The notes: generated by a model not told the origin, from the sequence alone. 64,000 nt of DNA from Verrucomicrobiota bacterium (GCA_023428905.1 JAEYWP010000022.1:186001-250000), one strand, 5' to 3'; positions 9,084 to 18,510 are shown, counted from the stretch's first letter. Numbers and translations: made by a program.

Positions 9084-10412
9084 TCACGGGGTGGGCGTGG
9101 CAGGCTGGTTGGGAGCGGGTCGGGCCGGGGGCTCGCCTCCCCCACCCTGCTCTCGCAGTGGAAGGCTGAAGGAAAAGCAGGAACCCGACCCCTGCACGCT
9201 CTCCACCCAGACCCGCCCCTGGTGGAGCTGGACAATGTGCTTTACGATACTGAGCCCCAAACCGGTGCCGCCTTTTTCGCGGGAGCGTCCTTTGTCCACC
9301 CGATAGAACCGCTCGAAAATGTGCGGAAGGTCCGCAGGCGGGATGCCAGGACCATTATCCGAGACACTGACCTCGATCTCGGCGTCGCGGCGCTGCACCG
9401 CTACCGTGATCGTCGAACCCCTGGGGGTGTATTTGAGCGCGTTGTCGATCAGGTTCTCCAAAACCTGGGTGATCTTCAACGGATCTATCAGCACCGGCTC
9501 CAGCGCTGGAACATCCCTGAACGAAAGAACGTGTCCAGCCGCGGCCGGGCGCGCACGGTAATCCTCCTCCACCCCGGCCAGCAGGTGGGCGAAGTCGGCA
9601 CTCTCTCGGCGGAGACCGGGATTGATCGATTCCAGGCGCGACAGCGTCAGGAGGTCTTCGAGGAGGGAGTTGAGGCGTTCCGTATGCCGCTGGATCGTAC
9701 GAAGGAATCGCTCCCGGTCCTCCAGATTCATGTCCTGGTGGCCGTCCACCAGTGTCTCGATGTAGCCCTTGATCACGCTCAGCGGGGTGCGAAGCTCGTG
9801 GGAGACGTTGGCTACAAAGTCCTTGCGCACCAACTCGAGCTTCCGGAGTTTGGTGATGTCGTGGAGGACGAAGAGGAGCCAGGGCCCCTTCTGGCCACTG
9901 CCCGCCGGAACGAGGGTGCCCGTGACTTCCAGCCAGATCGAGCGCCCTCCGGAGACAAACTCCACCTCCTGTTGCGGCTCCGCGGCGTTTGCCCGCACCT
10001 GTTCCACGTAGCTCAGAAAGGAGGAACTGTGCAGCACCCGCTCGACGCGATGATTGAGAATGCTGGTGGCGTCTGGAAACATGCCCTGGAGGGCGCGGTT
10101 CGCCAGGAGGATGTAGTTGTCGCGATCCACGATCAGAACCGCCTCCTGGAGGCTGCCCAGCGTGGCCTGCAGCTGCGCCAGCTGACCCGACCGCTGCTCC
10201 TGAAGCCGGCTGAGTTCTCCGACCAGGCCATTCACCGCGGTGCGCAGGCCATCCCACGGCTCACTGAACCCGCCGGGGGCTTCTTCCTCTAGATAAGCGG
10301 TCCTGGTTTGGATCGCGCGATACAGCCCACGCACCGCCTGCCGCTGCAACCAGAGTTGGCGAACGGTGTAGGCGAGGGCGATCGAAAGGAGGAGGAGGAT
10401 CAGGTGGGGCAT
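9084..10412 (-). CDS. phoR: PhoR-like sensor histidine kinase
   Basis: This 442-residue membrane sensor kinase has an N-terminal hydrophobic anchor (residues 1-20), a PAS domain (about 80-190), a HisKA domain with phospho-accepting H205 in FVANVSHELRTPLSVIKGY, and an ATPase domain with NLIDNALKYTP, SDNGPGIP and GGTGLGLSIVKHI. It lacks a large periplasmic domain, as in PhoR, which senses phosphate through the Pst system. The gene overlaps phoB by 13 bases, so the two are translationally coupled. The C-terminal tail is Pro/Ala-rich and not conserved. No pst or phoU genes are in the window. Confidence 0.9.
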   Translation of the reverse strand: MPHLILLLLSIALAYTVRQLWLQRQAVRGLYRAIQTRTAYLEEEAPGGFSEPWDGLRTAVNGLVGELSRLQEQRSGQLAQLQATLGSLQEAVLIVDRDNYILLANRALQGMFPDATSILNHRVERVLHSSSFLSYVEQVRANAAEPQQEVEFVSGGRSIWLEVTGTLVPAGSGQKGPWLLFVLHDITKLRKLELVRKDFVANVSHELRTPLSVIKGYIETLVDGHQDMNLEDRERFLRTIQRHTERLNSLLEDLLTLSRLESINPGLRRESADFAHLLAGVEEDYRARPAAAGHVLSFRDVPALEPVLIDPLKITQVLENLIDNALKYTPRGSTITVAVQRRDAEIEVSVSDNGPGIPPADLPHIFERFYRVDKGRSREKGGTGLGLSIVKHIVQLHQGRVWVESVQGSGSCFSFSLPLREQGGGGEPPARPAPNQPATPTP

Positions 10413-11119
10413 GGACCGGCGCGGCGTTCAGCCATGCGGTACCCCACTCCGCGAATCGTTTCGATCCAATCCGCCTCGGCGCCGAGTTTTTCCCGCAGCC
10501 GTCGCACGTGCGTGTCCACCGTCCGGGTTTCAATCTCCGTCTCGTAGTTCCACACGTTGATCAGGAGATGCTCGCGGGTTTGGACCCTCCCCCGCCGCTC
10601 CATCAGGAGGCGCAGCAGCTTAAACTCGGTCGCGGTCAGCTCCACCGCCCTACCCTCCACCACGGCTTCGTGCCGCTCCACATCCAGCACGATGCCGCCA
10701 GCCTCGAGTCGCTTCGGTGCCTCGGGAGCGCCCTCCGTCAGGCGCCGGAGAATGGTCTGCACACGAAGCATCAACTCCTTGGTAGAGAACGGTTTAGAGA
10801 CGTAATCATCTGCCCCGACCTCGAGGCCTTGGATTCGGTCGGCCTCCTCTGCCTTGGCAGTCAGAAAGATCACGGGCACCTTTTTCAGCTTTGGATCGGC
10901 GCGCAACATGCGGCAGATCTGCACCCCGTTGAGGTCGGGCATCATCACGTCGAGGATGACGAGATCGGGCATAAATGAGCGCGCTGCTCCGATGCTTCCG
11001 TTGGGATCGTTTAAGGTCTCCACCTCAAAGCCCTTGGCTTTCAGGTTATAGGCGACGAGCTCGGTCACGTCCGCCTCATCATCGATCACCAGGATCCGCT
11101 TGCCTTTTGCCTCGTTCAT
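10400..11119 (-). CDS. phoB: PhoB-like response regulator
   Basis: This OmpR/PhoB-family regulator has 239 residues. The receiver domain has the acidic pocket VIDDEAD, the phosphorylation site D57 in LVILDVMMPD, and K109 in YVSKPF. The C-terminal winged-helix DNA-binding domain has TATEFKLLRLLM, TVDTHVRRLREKLG and IRGVGYRM. Pairing and overlap with the PhoR-like kinase support a phosphate-starvation role. A site resembling a Pho box lies about 55 bases upstream, consistent with autoregulation. Confidence 0.92.
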   Translation of the reverse strand: MNEAKGKRILVIDDEADVTELVAYNLKAKGFEVETLNDPNGSIGAARSFMPDLVILDVMMPDLNGVQICRMLRADPKLKKVPVIFLTAKAEEADRIQGLEVGADDYVSKPFSTKELMLRVQTILRRLTEGAPEAPKRLEAGGIVLDVERHEAVVEGRAVELTATEFKLLRLLMERRGRVQTREHLLINVWNYETEIETRTVDTHVRRLREKLGAEADWIETIRGVGYRMAERRAGPCPT

Positions 11120-11173
11120 AACGGGTGCAGGTTACGCGCGCGTACGGAGGCTGCCGAGCGATTTTACCCTCGC

Positions 11174-11191
11174 GTTTCACAAATGTTACAG
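11174..11191 (-). promoter_or_regulatory. Pho-box-like direct repeat upstream of phoB
   Basis: On the minus strand the sequence is CTGTAAC-ATTT-GTGAAAC, two 7-base half-sites separated by an AT-rich 4-base spacer. PhoB sites have this 7-4-7 layout with CTGTCAT-like halves, so the fit is partial but the spacing is right. It lies 55-72 bases before the phoB start. Confidence 0.4.
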
Positions 11192-11361
11192 CGTCGGGAA
11201 GACCGTGCCGAACGTGTCGCGGCGCGTGACAGGGAGGCGAGGATTTCAGACGGGGCGTTGGCGTACGTTCAGCCAGTCCGATCGAGTCCAGTAGGGGCGC
11301 TGGGGCACAATTTGCGCTCAAGCCGGGAGGCGAACGATGCCGCGAGACGCGCTCCCCCACC

Positions 11362-13239
11362 CTACCCGCGGCGAGCGGCAAGGTGGACCATCAAGATGCT
11401 GAGGTCCGCTGGGCTCACCCCGCTGATACGACCGGCCTGTCCCAACGTAAAGGGACGCATCTCGGCAAGTTTCAGCGCACTTTCTTTTCTCAGTCCCTTC
11501 ACCGTCGCGAAATCGAACGTCTCCGGGATCCGGATCTTCTCTGCGTCGGAGAGCTTCGCGATCTGTCGCTCCTCGCGCTGGAGGTACCCCTGATAACTCA
11601 CGCGATACAACACCTCATCGCGTACCCCCGCCGGCAAGCGCTCAAAGGATTCAGGTAATGCGGGCCTGACGGCTCCGCCGGTGGCTGCCCTACGGATGGC
11701 ATCAGCCAGCGATCCAGACGCTCCTTGGGCCCGCAGCCGCTCAAATTCCGCAGTCCAATGCACGATTTGATCTCTTTTTTCCCCAATTCGACGGAGTCGG
11801 GTGGCCGAAACCAACCCGTGGGCTCGTGCATGGTCCTCCATTCGCAGTTCCGCACTCCCGTGGTTGAACAACAGGCGGTGTTCCGCCCGGCTGGTAAACA
11901 TACGGTAGGGTTCATTTGTCCCTTTGGTCACGAGATCATCGATCAGGACTCCAATGTAGCCCTCGTGACGTTTTACCACCAGAGGGGGCTGGCTCCGCAC
12001 TTTACAGACCGCGTTGACGCCTGCCACCAGCCCCTGACAGGCCGCCTCTTCGTAGCCCGAGGTGCCATTGATCTGGCCGGCGAAGAAGAGGTTCTCGACC
12101 TTTTTGGATTCCAGCGTGGGCAGTAGCTGGGTGGGAGGGGCGAAATCATATTCCACCGCGTAGGCGGGCCTCAACAACACCACGCGCTCCAGTCCGGGCA
12201 CGCTGTGGATCATCTTCAGCTGAACGTCGAAGGGCAGGGAAGTGGAGAGCCCATTGACATAATACTCGTTCGTGTGACGCCCCTCCGGCTCCAGAAAGAG
12301 CAAATGCCGGGGCTTATCCGCAAACCGGACGAATTTGTCTTCGATGCTCGGACAGTATCGGGGACCAACGCCCTCGATCTCACCCGAATACATTGCGGAA
12401 CGTTGAAGATTTGCCCGAACCAGCTCCGCGGTTGCCGGGGTGGTGTAGGTCATCCAACACGAAACCTGACCGGACCCGGGCGCCCAGCCCAAGCGTTCCT
12501 CGCGCGTGTGTTCCACGTGGAACAATGGCTCAGGATCGCGCGTATCGTGAAAAGCGAAAAGGGTAGGGGAGGCATCTCCGCGCTGCTCCTCCATCTTGGA
12601 GAAATCAATGCTTCTCCCCAAGAGACGCGGAGGTGTGCCGGTCTTTAGACGACGGAGTTCGATTCCCGCATCCAGAAAACTTTGGGAGAGAGTGCGGGCA
12701 CTAAAGTCTCCCAAACGCCCGCCCTCATTCTTGTTCTGCCCAATGTGCATCAAGCCGCGCAAGAAGGTCCCCGTGGTAACGACCACAGTGCTCGCCAGGA
12801 ATTCGACATCCAGATTGGTGCGAACGCCCGTGACTCTTCCGCCTTCAAAAGTGAGCCCCGTCACCGTCGCTTGAAAGATCTGAAGATTCGGTTGGAGCTC
12901 CAGGGTGTGTTTGAGCCGAAACTGATAGGCCTTTTTATCGCACTGCGCGCGGGGCGACTGTACTGCGGGCCCCTTGGATTCATTGAGTAGGCGAAACTGG
13001 ATTCCGGTGACATCGGTGTTGATCGCCATCTCCCCGCCGAGCGCATCGATCTCTCGAACGATCTGCCCCTTGGCCTGGCCCCCGATCGCTGGGTTACAAC
13101 TCATCTGGGCGACGGTGTCGATGTTGCCCGTCAGGAGCAGGGTTGACGCGCCCATCCGCGCGGCTGCGAGCGCTGCCTCACACCCGGCATGGCCAGCGCC
13201 GCAAACAATTACGTCGAAGGGTATCTCGTTGTAAATCAT
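11362..13239 (-). CDS. mnmG: tRNA uridine-5-carboxymethylaminomethyl modification enzyme MnmG
   Basis: This FAD-dependent partner of MnmE makes cmnm5U at the wobble position of certain tRNAs; it has 625 residues, full length. The FAD-binding GAGHAGCEAALAAARMG is at the N terminus, followed by MSCNPAIGGQAKGQIVREID. The second signature is GYEEAACQGLVAGVNA, and the C-terminal MnmE-contacting helical domain ends with AGRISGVSPADLSIL. It follows mnmE by 52 bases, so the two enzyme partners are probably one unit. Confidence 0.98.
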   Translation of the reverse strand: MIYNEIPFDVIVCGAGHAGCEAALAAARMGASTLLLTGNIDTVAQMSCNPAIGGQAKGQIVREIDALGGEMAINTDVTGIQFRLLNESKGPAVQSPRAQCDKKAYQFRLKHTLELQPNLQIFQATVTGLTFEGGRVTGVRTNLDVEFLASTVVVTTGTFLRGLMHIGQNKNEGGRLGDFSARTLSQSFLDAGIELRRLKTGTPPRLLGRSIDFSKMEEQRGDASPTLFAFHDTRDPEPLFHVEHTREERLGWAPGSGQVSCWMTYTTPATAELVRANLQRSAMYSGEIEGVGPRYCPSIEDKFVRFADKPRHLLFLEPEGRHTNEYYVNGLSTSLPFDVQLKMIHSVPGLERVVLLRPAYAVEYDFAPPTQLLPTLESKKVENLFFAGQINGTSGYEEAACQGLVAGVNAVCKVRSQPPLVVKRHEGYIGVLIDDLVTKGTNEPYRMFTSRAEHRLLFNHGSAELRMEDHARAHGLVSATRLRRIGEKRDQIVHWTAEFERLRAQGASGSLADAIRRAATGGAVRPALPESFERLPAGVRDEVLYRVSYQGYLQREERQIAKLSDAEKIRIPETFDFATVKGLRKESALKLAEMRPFTLGQAGRISGVSPADLSILMVHLAARRG

Positions 13240-13291
13240 AGTCTAACGCTATCAGAGTGTCACTCAGGGGCGATCAACCCTCTGGCAGACG

Positions 13292-14638
13292 TTACTTTCC
13301 GATGCAAAAGGAGGCGAAGAGATGATCGAGCATACGCTCATTGTCGATTCGGCCACCGATTTCACCCAGCGCGTCCAACGCACCGCGCAGTTCGCTGGCC
13401 AAGAGCTCCACTGGACCGTTCCGGTCCAGGTGCGCCGTCCCGCTCTCCAGACAAATTTGGGCCCGGCGCAGGGCGTCGGCATGCCGCGCGTTGATCGCGA
13501 TGATCTCCGCTCCCTGCTCCTGTCGAAAAGCTTCCGCCTTTTCGAGGATGGCCTCCACCAGCGCATCATAACCCATCCCGGTGAGGGCGGAGAAAGGGAT
13601 CACGGTGGGGGAGGGGAGCCCCGGGGGCGGCTCACTCCACGGCGCGGCATCCATCTTGTTCCAAATCACAATCGTGGTGGCGGCGCCAAGCCGCCGCTGC
13701 ACGTCCTCCGGCAACGTCGGCACCGGACGCAGCGCGTCCAGGACCACCAGGAACAGGTCCGCCTCGGCGGCACGTTCCAGGGTCTTCTCGATCCCACGCC
13801 GCTCCAGCGGCTCCGGGCTGAGGTTCAATCCAGCAGTATCGATCAAGCGAATACTGTGGGCCCCGAGGGTGATCTTCTCCTCGAGGTAGTCGCGGGTGGT
13901 TCCTGGCTCCGGGCTGACCAGGGCTCGTTCCCGGCCGACCAGACGGTTGAGGAGCGAGCTTTTCCCGGCGTTGGGCTCGCCCAGGATCACCGTTCGAATG
14001 CCATCCCGGAGCAGGTCCCCGTAACGCTGGGTCGCAAGCAGCCTGTCCGTGCTGCCCCGAATGGTTTCGAGTGCTCTCCGCACCAGGGAACGATCCTCCG
14101 CCGGGAGATCCTCGTCCGGAAAATCGATGTAGGCCTCCACCCGTGCCAACACCGCCAGGAGCGCTTCAGTCAGTTCATGAAGATGTCGGCCCAAGCTGCC
14201 GCGCAGCTGCTGATTGGCCGCGGTGAGCGCCCGCTCACTGCGCGCATGAATCAGGTCGATCACTGCCTCCGCCTGGCTGAGATCCAAACGTCCGTTCAGA
14301 AAGGCACGCCGGGTAAATTCACCTGGCTCCGCCTGCCGACATCCGCGCGCAAGTAAGTCCTCTACAATTTTTTGCGCAATTAGCGGGTTCCCATGGCAGG
14401 AGAGCTCGAGGCCGTCTTCTCCCGTATAGGAACGCGGACCGCCAACATACACCGCCACGACGTCGTCCAACAAATCCCCTGATAGTGCCCGATAGTCCAC
14501 GTGCCGCGTGCGGCGCGGGGTGGCGGAGACGCCGAACAGCGTCCTGAAGAGTTCTCCACTCAGCGGGCCGCTCACTCGCACCACCGCGAGCGCCGCCGTC
14601 CCGACGGGAGTCGCCAACGCTACAATCGTGTCCGACAT
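13292..14638 (-). CDS. mnmE: tRNA modification GTPase MnmE
   Basis: This is the GTPase that acts with MnmG on wobble uridine; it has 448 residues. The N-terminal tetrahydrofolate-binding domain has DTIVALATPVGTAALAVVRVSG and CHGNP. The inserted G domain has G1 GEPNAGKSS, G2 GTTRDY, G3 DTAGL and G4 NKMD. The C-terminal CIGK carries the conserved cysteine C445. I chose the ATG giving MSDTIVALATP; ATG or alternative starts up to 22 codons upstream add nonconserved residues. Confidence 0.97.
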   Translation of the reverse strand: MSDTIVALATPVGTAALAVVRVSGPLSGELFRTLFGVSATPRRTRHVDYRALSGDLLDDVVAVYVGGPRSYTGEDGLELSCHGNPLIAQKIVEDLLARGCRQAEPGEFTRRAFLNGRLDLSQAEAVIDLIHARSERALTAANQQLRGSLGRHLHELTEALLAVLARVEAYIDFPDEDLPAEDRSLVRRALETIRGSTDRLLATQRYGDLLRDGIRTVILGEPNAGKSSLLNRLVGRERALVSPEPGTTRDYLEEKITLGAHSIRLIDTAGLNLSPEPLERRGIEKTLERAAEADLFLVVLDALRPVPTLPEDVQRRLGAATTIVIWNKMDAAPWSEPPPGLPSPTVIPFSALTGMGYDALVEAILEKAEAFRQEQGAEIIAINARHADALRRAQICLESGTAHLDRNGPVELLASELRGALDALGEIGGRIDNERMLDHLFASFCIGK

Positions 14639-14757
14639 GCTGGTCATTGGCCGCGAACCAAAAGGGCACCCTCCCAAATGCAAAAGCAAAAGCAGGTCCG
14701 CCACGGGCAGACCGCCCCGCGCATCGACCCACCCACCGCCAGCCGGACGGAACTGGC

Positions 14758-15390
14758 CTATTTCGCCGAAGCAGACGATCCCTTTGCCGCCTTGGCGGCC
14801 TCGATCTGCGCGTGGATCTCCACCGCACGGGCCTCCGCATCGGTTATCAGCTTCGTGCGATTGGTGGCCTTCAACCGTTCGCGCACCTGGGCTTCGCCTT
14901 CGCCGGCCGCACCGTTCTTCGTCGCTACGATGAGCCAGGCCAGCCCTTCCTTATAATCCCGGCGAACCCCCCGTGCACTCACCAGCATGGCACCGAGATT
15001 GTACTGGGCCTCGGCCACCCCCGCCTGCGCAGCCTTACGGTACATCTCAAGGGCCTTCGGGGCGTCACGCGCCACCAGTTCCCCGTCGTCATACACTTTC
15101 CCCAGACGAAACGCCGCGTTCGGCCGGCCCGACGCCGCCGCTTTCTCCAGCAAAGCCAGCCCGGCAGGGACGTCCTTGGTCACCTGCTCGCCCAGCACCA
15201 GCATTTCCCCATACGCTTCCACAGCCGCGGGGCGGCCCGCGTCGGCCTGTTGTTTCAGGTCGGCCACATCCGACCACGTCTCCGCCTCCGTGGTCGAGAG
15301 GAGGGTGGGCGCGGCATCCTGCGCCTGGGACGGCCACGCAGCGAAACCCAGGATCAAAACCAAGGAGAGCAGGGGGAGGGGCATACGCAT
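14758..15390 (-). CDS. Secreted Sel1-repeat (TPR-like) protein
   Basis: This 210-residue protein has a signal peptide (about residues 1-23, ending WPSQA-QD) followed by Sel1-like repeats, for example AAASGRPNAAFRLGKVYDDG and AAQAGVAEAQYNLGAMLVSARG, and a C-terminal Lys/Ala-rich helix. Sel1 repeats mediate protein-protein contacts in the periplasm or at membranes; no partner can be read from the sequence. It sits between mnmE and recA on the same strand with large gaps, so it is probably transcribed alone. Confidence 0.8.
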   Translation of the reverse strand: MRMPLPLLSLVLILGFAAWPSQAQDAAPTLLSTTEAETWSDVADLKQQADAGRPAAVEAYGEMLVLGEQVTKDVPAGLALLEKAAASGRPNAAFRLGKVYDDGELVARDAPKALEMYRKAAQAGVAEAQYNLGAMLVSARGVRRDYKEGLAWLIVATKNGAAGEGEAQVRERLKATNRTKLITDAEARAVEIHAQIEAAKAAKGSSASAK

Positions 15391-15598
15391 CGCGACCTAG
15401 ACCGGCGAGCACGCAACCGGTTCACATTTTGCGACGACCGTTTCCATTCTGAAAGCGGTGGCACGAACAGGTTAAGCGCGTTTGCGCTTCTCCGGGTTAC
15501 CGGCCGACTCCCGTCCTCACCCCAACTCGAGACCCACTTCCCCCAAGTCAGGCAGGAGTGGCACCATCGAGCTGGTGCCATAAGAAAGACGATGAGGG

Positions 15599-15623
15599 GC
15601 TCCTTGCCTCGTGAGGAAGGAGC
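15599..15623 (-). terminator. Hairpin terminator after recA
   Basis: About 40 bases past the recA stop the sequence forms GCTCCTT...AAGGAGC, a perfect 7-base-pair stem whose loop contains a further CCTC/GAGG pairing. The minus strand then reads CCCTCATCGTCTTTCTTA, which is pyrimidine-rich but lacks a clean T-run. It is a good candidate for the end of the recA transcript. Confidence 0.5.
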
Positions 15624-15662
15624 TTGGTCTGTCTACCCCCGAGACGCGGGAGCGCACCGGTC

Positions 15663-16739
15663 TCACTCCACCGGCTCTGCGCCGGTGACGGTGGCGCCGC
15701 CCGTCACGGTCACCTTCTCGAGCACAGCTTGCGTGATCTTCTGAGCCAATTCGGGTTTTTCGCGGAGAGTCGCTTTGGCGGCGTCGCGACCCTGGCCAAT
15801 CAGCTCGCCTTGGTAGGCAATCCACGCGCCCTTCTTTTCCAACACCTTGTGCTCGATGCCGAGATCGAGGACGGAGGCCGTCCGCGAAATGCCCTCGTCG
15901 TACATGATGTCGAATTCACATTCGGTGAACGGCGGAGCCACCTTGTTCTTCACCACCTTGATCTTGGTGCGGTTGCCGATGACCTTGCCGTCCGGTGTCT
16001 TGATCTGATCCTTGCGCCGGATGTCGATGCGGATGGAGGAAAAGAACTTCAACGCGCGGCCGCCCGGCGTGGTTTCCGGGTTGCCGAACATCACGCCGAT
16101 CTTCTCGCGGATTTGGTTGGTGAAGATGCAGATACACTTCGTCTTGCTCACCACGGCGGTGAGTCGGCGCATCGCCTGGCTCATCAACCTGGCCTGCGAA
16201 CCAACCGTGGCGTCACCCATTTGACCATCCAGTTCCGCCTTTGAAACCAGCGCGGCGACGGAGTCGATGATGATCACGTCGATGGCGTTGGAACGGATCA
16301 GCGTTTCCGCGATGTTCAGCGCGTCTTCGCCAGAGTCCGGCTGGGAGACGAGGAGGTCGTCGAGGTTAACGCCAACGACCCGGGCGTATTTGGGGTCCAG
16401 GGCGTGCTCGACGTCGATAAACGCGGCCAACCCTCCCCGACGCTGCGCCTCGGCGAGAACACTCAAACAAAAGGTGGTCTTGCCGGAGGACTCCGGCCCG
16501 TAGATCTCGACGATGCGGCCGCGGGGCAGACCGCCGACGCCCAGCGCCAAATCGATCGCGAGCGAGCCGGTGGAAAGTGTCTCCACCGCCATCTTCTTCG
16601 CGTCGCCAAGCCGCATGATCGACCCCTCGCCGAACTGCTTGGTGATGGCGGAGAGCGCGAGGTCGATGTTCTTGTCGCGCGAAACGTCTTTGACGGCAGG
16701 AGCGGCGGCGGTGGCTTTGACAGGAGCGGCTTTGGACAT
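15663..16739 (-). CDS. recA: Recombinase RecA
   Basis: This is the DNA strand-exchange ATPase and SOS co-protease, 358 residues. Walker A GPESSGKT is at residues 81-88, then FIDVEHALDPKYARVVGV, the Walker B IIIDSVAAL, the L1/L2 regions with GSQARLMSQAMR and FTNQIREKIGVMFGNPETTP. The ATG giving MSKAAPVK is preferred over a TTG nine codons upstream. The N terminus has an Ala/Val/Pro-rich extension before the conserved core, as in several phyla. I could not identify a clear LexA site upstream. Confidence 0.98.
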   Translation of the reverse strand: MSKAAPVKATAAAPAVKDVSRDKNIDLALSAITKQFGEGSIMRLGDAKKMAVETLSTGSLAIDLALGVGGLPRGRIVEIYGPESSGKTTFCLSVLAEAQRRGGLAAFIDVEHALDPKYARVVGVNLDDLLVSQPDSGEDALNIAETLIRSNAIDVIIIDSVAALVSKAELDGQMGDATVGSQARLMSQAMRRLTAVVSKTKCICIFTNQIREKIGVMFGNPETTPGGRALKFFSSIRIDIRRKDQIKTPDGKVIGNRTKIKVVKNKVAPPFTECEFDIMYDEGISRTASVLDLGIEHKVLEKKGAWIAYQGELIGQGRDAAKATLREKPELAQKITQAVLEKVTVTGGATVTGAEPVE

Positions 16740-16897
16740 GGGAGAAAAAGTCAGGGTGGGGAGCAACGTGAGAGGTCAGGAGAAGGAGAAGCAAGCGCGG
16801 ACCGTCATGCGCTCCGAAACCGAACAACCCGTAAACGAAGCACGTTAACGCAGAGGGTGAGACAATGCCTGTCCCACCCGATGCAAAACCGAAAAAA

Positions 16898-17272
16898 TCA
16901 GGAGTGACCTCCAGGGGTCGGGCCGCCCGGTTTGAAAGCGGTCGCGAAAAACACGGCGAGCAGGATCAGCCCAAAACTGACCGCGTAGTTCCACGTCAAC
17001 CGCTCTTTCAGCACGGCCCAGGCGAAAACCACGAATACCAGCAACGTGATCGCTTCCTGGATGACCTTCAGTTGATACCCGGTGAAGGTGCCATCGAGAT
17101 AGCCGGCGCGATTCGCCGGCACCATCAGGCAGTATTCGAAGAAGGCGATTCCCCAAGAAACGAGGATGACCCAAATCAGCGATTTGCCCTCCAGAAACTT
17201 GAACTTCAAGTGGCCGTACCAGGCCAGCGTCATGAAGACATTGGAAGCGAAGAGGAGAAGGATGGTTTTCAT
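16898..17272 (-). CDS. DUF486 (DMT-superfamily-like) membrane protein
   Basis: This is a small 124-residue inner-membrane protein with four predicted helices. The sequence MKTILLLFASNVFMTLAWYG, the FFEYCLMVPANRAGY motif and the QLKVIQEAITLLVF motif match the DUF486 family, which resembles half of a drug/metabolite transporter. Its function is not known. The ATG giving MKTILL is chosen over an upstream start. It stands alone between recA and two unrecognised genes. Confidence 0.85.
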   Translation of the reverse strand: MKTILLLFASNVFMTLAWYGHLKFKFLEGKSLIWVILVSWGIAFFEYCLMVPANRAGYLDGTFTGYQLKVIQEAITLLVFVVFAWAVLKERLTWNYAVSFGLILLAVFFATAFKPGGPTPGGHS

Positions 17273-17341
17273 GCAGGGCGCCAGCAACGGCCAGCACCAC
17301 CGCGCAGCATGGGAATTCCGTGGCGAAAGCCATTCCAGAAA

Positions 17342-17794
17342 TCACCAGGGACGCCGCTGACGGACGAGGATCGCCTCCGCCTGTTCGAAGGGCGCGACGT
17401 ACACACACCACAGATCGGTGTCGTGGAGCAGCATGTGCGTAGGCAGCCCTTTTCCCGGTGCCGCGGCCACGGGGAGGTGCACGCGCCCGCTGAAATGCGC
17501 CTCCCGAACGTGTTCCATCAACGCGTGGACGGGAGCAGGGTGGGGGACTCCCAATCGAATCAATCCATCGCTCGCCCACACCTGCTCGTGGGCGATCCAA
17601 TACCCTGCGAAACGGGCAACGGTTCCGCTCGCTTTTTCCGGCTGGGCGTCCTGCCCACGCCAGCCCGGCGCCAACGCCCGGAACATCCGACGCCACTCAG
17701 GCTCGAGACGCGCCTGGGTCGCTTCCCGCAGCGCGTGAGTGAAACCGATCTGATCCAAAAACGAGCGCGGCAGGGATAGATGCGTCAGCGTCAT
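17342..17794 (-). CDS. Hypothetical protein
   Basis: I do not recognise this 150-residue protein. It has no signal peptide or membrane segment and contains several Trp residues (EWRRMFRALAPGW, AGYWIAHEQVW, DLWCVYVAPFEQAE). The ATG at 17794 has an AGGGAG sequence 8 bases upstream and is preferred over a GTG nine codons earlier. A perfect inverted repeat lies about 42-61 bases before the start and may be an operator. Confidence 0.6.
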   Translation of the reverse strand: MTLTHLSLPRSFLDQIGFTHALREATQARLEPEWRRMFRALAPGWRGQDAQPEKASGTVARFAGYWIAHEQVWASDGLIRLGVPHPAPVHALMEHVREAHFSGRVHLPVAAAPGKGLPTHMLLHDTDLWCVYVAPFEQAEAILVRQRRPW

Positions 17795-17835
17795 AAGGTG
17801 CTCCCTGAGAAAGGAGGTCACATCCCTCGCGGATC

Positions 17836-17855
17836 GTCAATATGAAAACATTGAC
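17836..17855. repeat. Operator-like perfect inverted repeat
   Basis: GTCAAT-ATGAAAAC-ATTGAC is a perfect 6-base inverted repeat around an 8-base AT-rich centre, within an AT-rich patch (about 17836-17870) of a GC-rich region. It lies 42-61 bases upstream of the hypothetical gene that starts at 17794, a position suited to a dimeric regulator. Confidence 0.4.
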
Positions 17856-17958
17856 AGTTTAAATGCGATTGGATCGCCCTAACCACCCTGTGAAGACCCG
17901 CATCGAGGCCGTGGTCGTGGCTCCACGTCGAAGCTCGCGACCTGTCCGCACGCCCGCC

Positions 17959-18510
17959 TCAGTCGTTCTTTTCCTGCACGCTGACCACAAATTTTCCCGA
18001 CCGCGGCAGTTTCGCCACCACGCAGGTGCGCGAGCGGCGCTTGTCCCGGGGCGTATAAAGCATCCAGGCGCGCCTCGCTTTCGTGCCCTCCTCTTCATCA
18101 CTGAAGGAAAGCTGCACACCCTGCTCGAGCTGCGCGGCGTAATACTTGTAGCGCCCATGCTCGCGCCAGTCGCCCTCCAGCACCACGTCCGGCTTCACCT
18201 CGGACTCCTTGCGCGGAATCAGCAACCACAGGTCGGGCAAGGTCTGGCGCACATGGAGCCGCATCTTCAGCCGATGCCGTTCACAATAACGACGGAAGAG
18301 TTTGAAGAAGGTGGGGTACTCCTTGACCGAGTGGATCCCCACCGTCTGTCCCTTGGCCAGTGCCTCCACGTAATACTGCTTGTTGGGTTTGATCGGCGCG
18401 GCCTTGTCCACCACCGGGAACTCCAGGAACTCCTGGGGAGCAGAAGCAGCGGCTGCCTTGGCAGCTTGGGCGGACGAGGTCTTTTTCGCGGCACGCGGAG
18501 AAGGAGGCAT
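17959..18510 (-). CDS. Hypothetical cytoplasmic protein
   Basis: This unrecognised 183-residue protein begins with a low-complexity basic and Ala-rich stretch (residues 1-28, PRAAKKTSSAQAAKAAAAS) followed by a folded, charged part with YYVEALAKGQTVGIHSVKEY, LPDLWLLIPRKE and RRAWMLYTPRDKRR. The ATG at 18510 has GGAG about 8 bases upstream on its strand only weakly; an upstream extension to 18762 would add Arg/Cys-rich sequence that looks noncoding. There are no membrane segments. No function is proposed. Confidence 0.6.
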   Translation of the reverse strand: MPPSPRAAKKTSSAQAAKAAAASAPQEFLEFPVVDKAAPIKPNKQYYVEALAKGQTVGIHSVKEYPTFFKLFRRYCERHRLKMRLHVRQTLPDLWLLIPRKESEVKPDVVLEGDWREHGRYKYYAAQLEQGVQLSFSDEEEGTKARRAWMLYTPRDKRRSRTCVVAKLPRSGKFVVSVQEKND

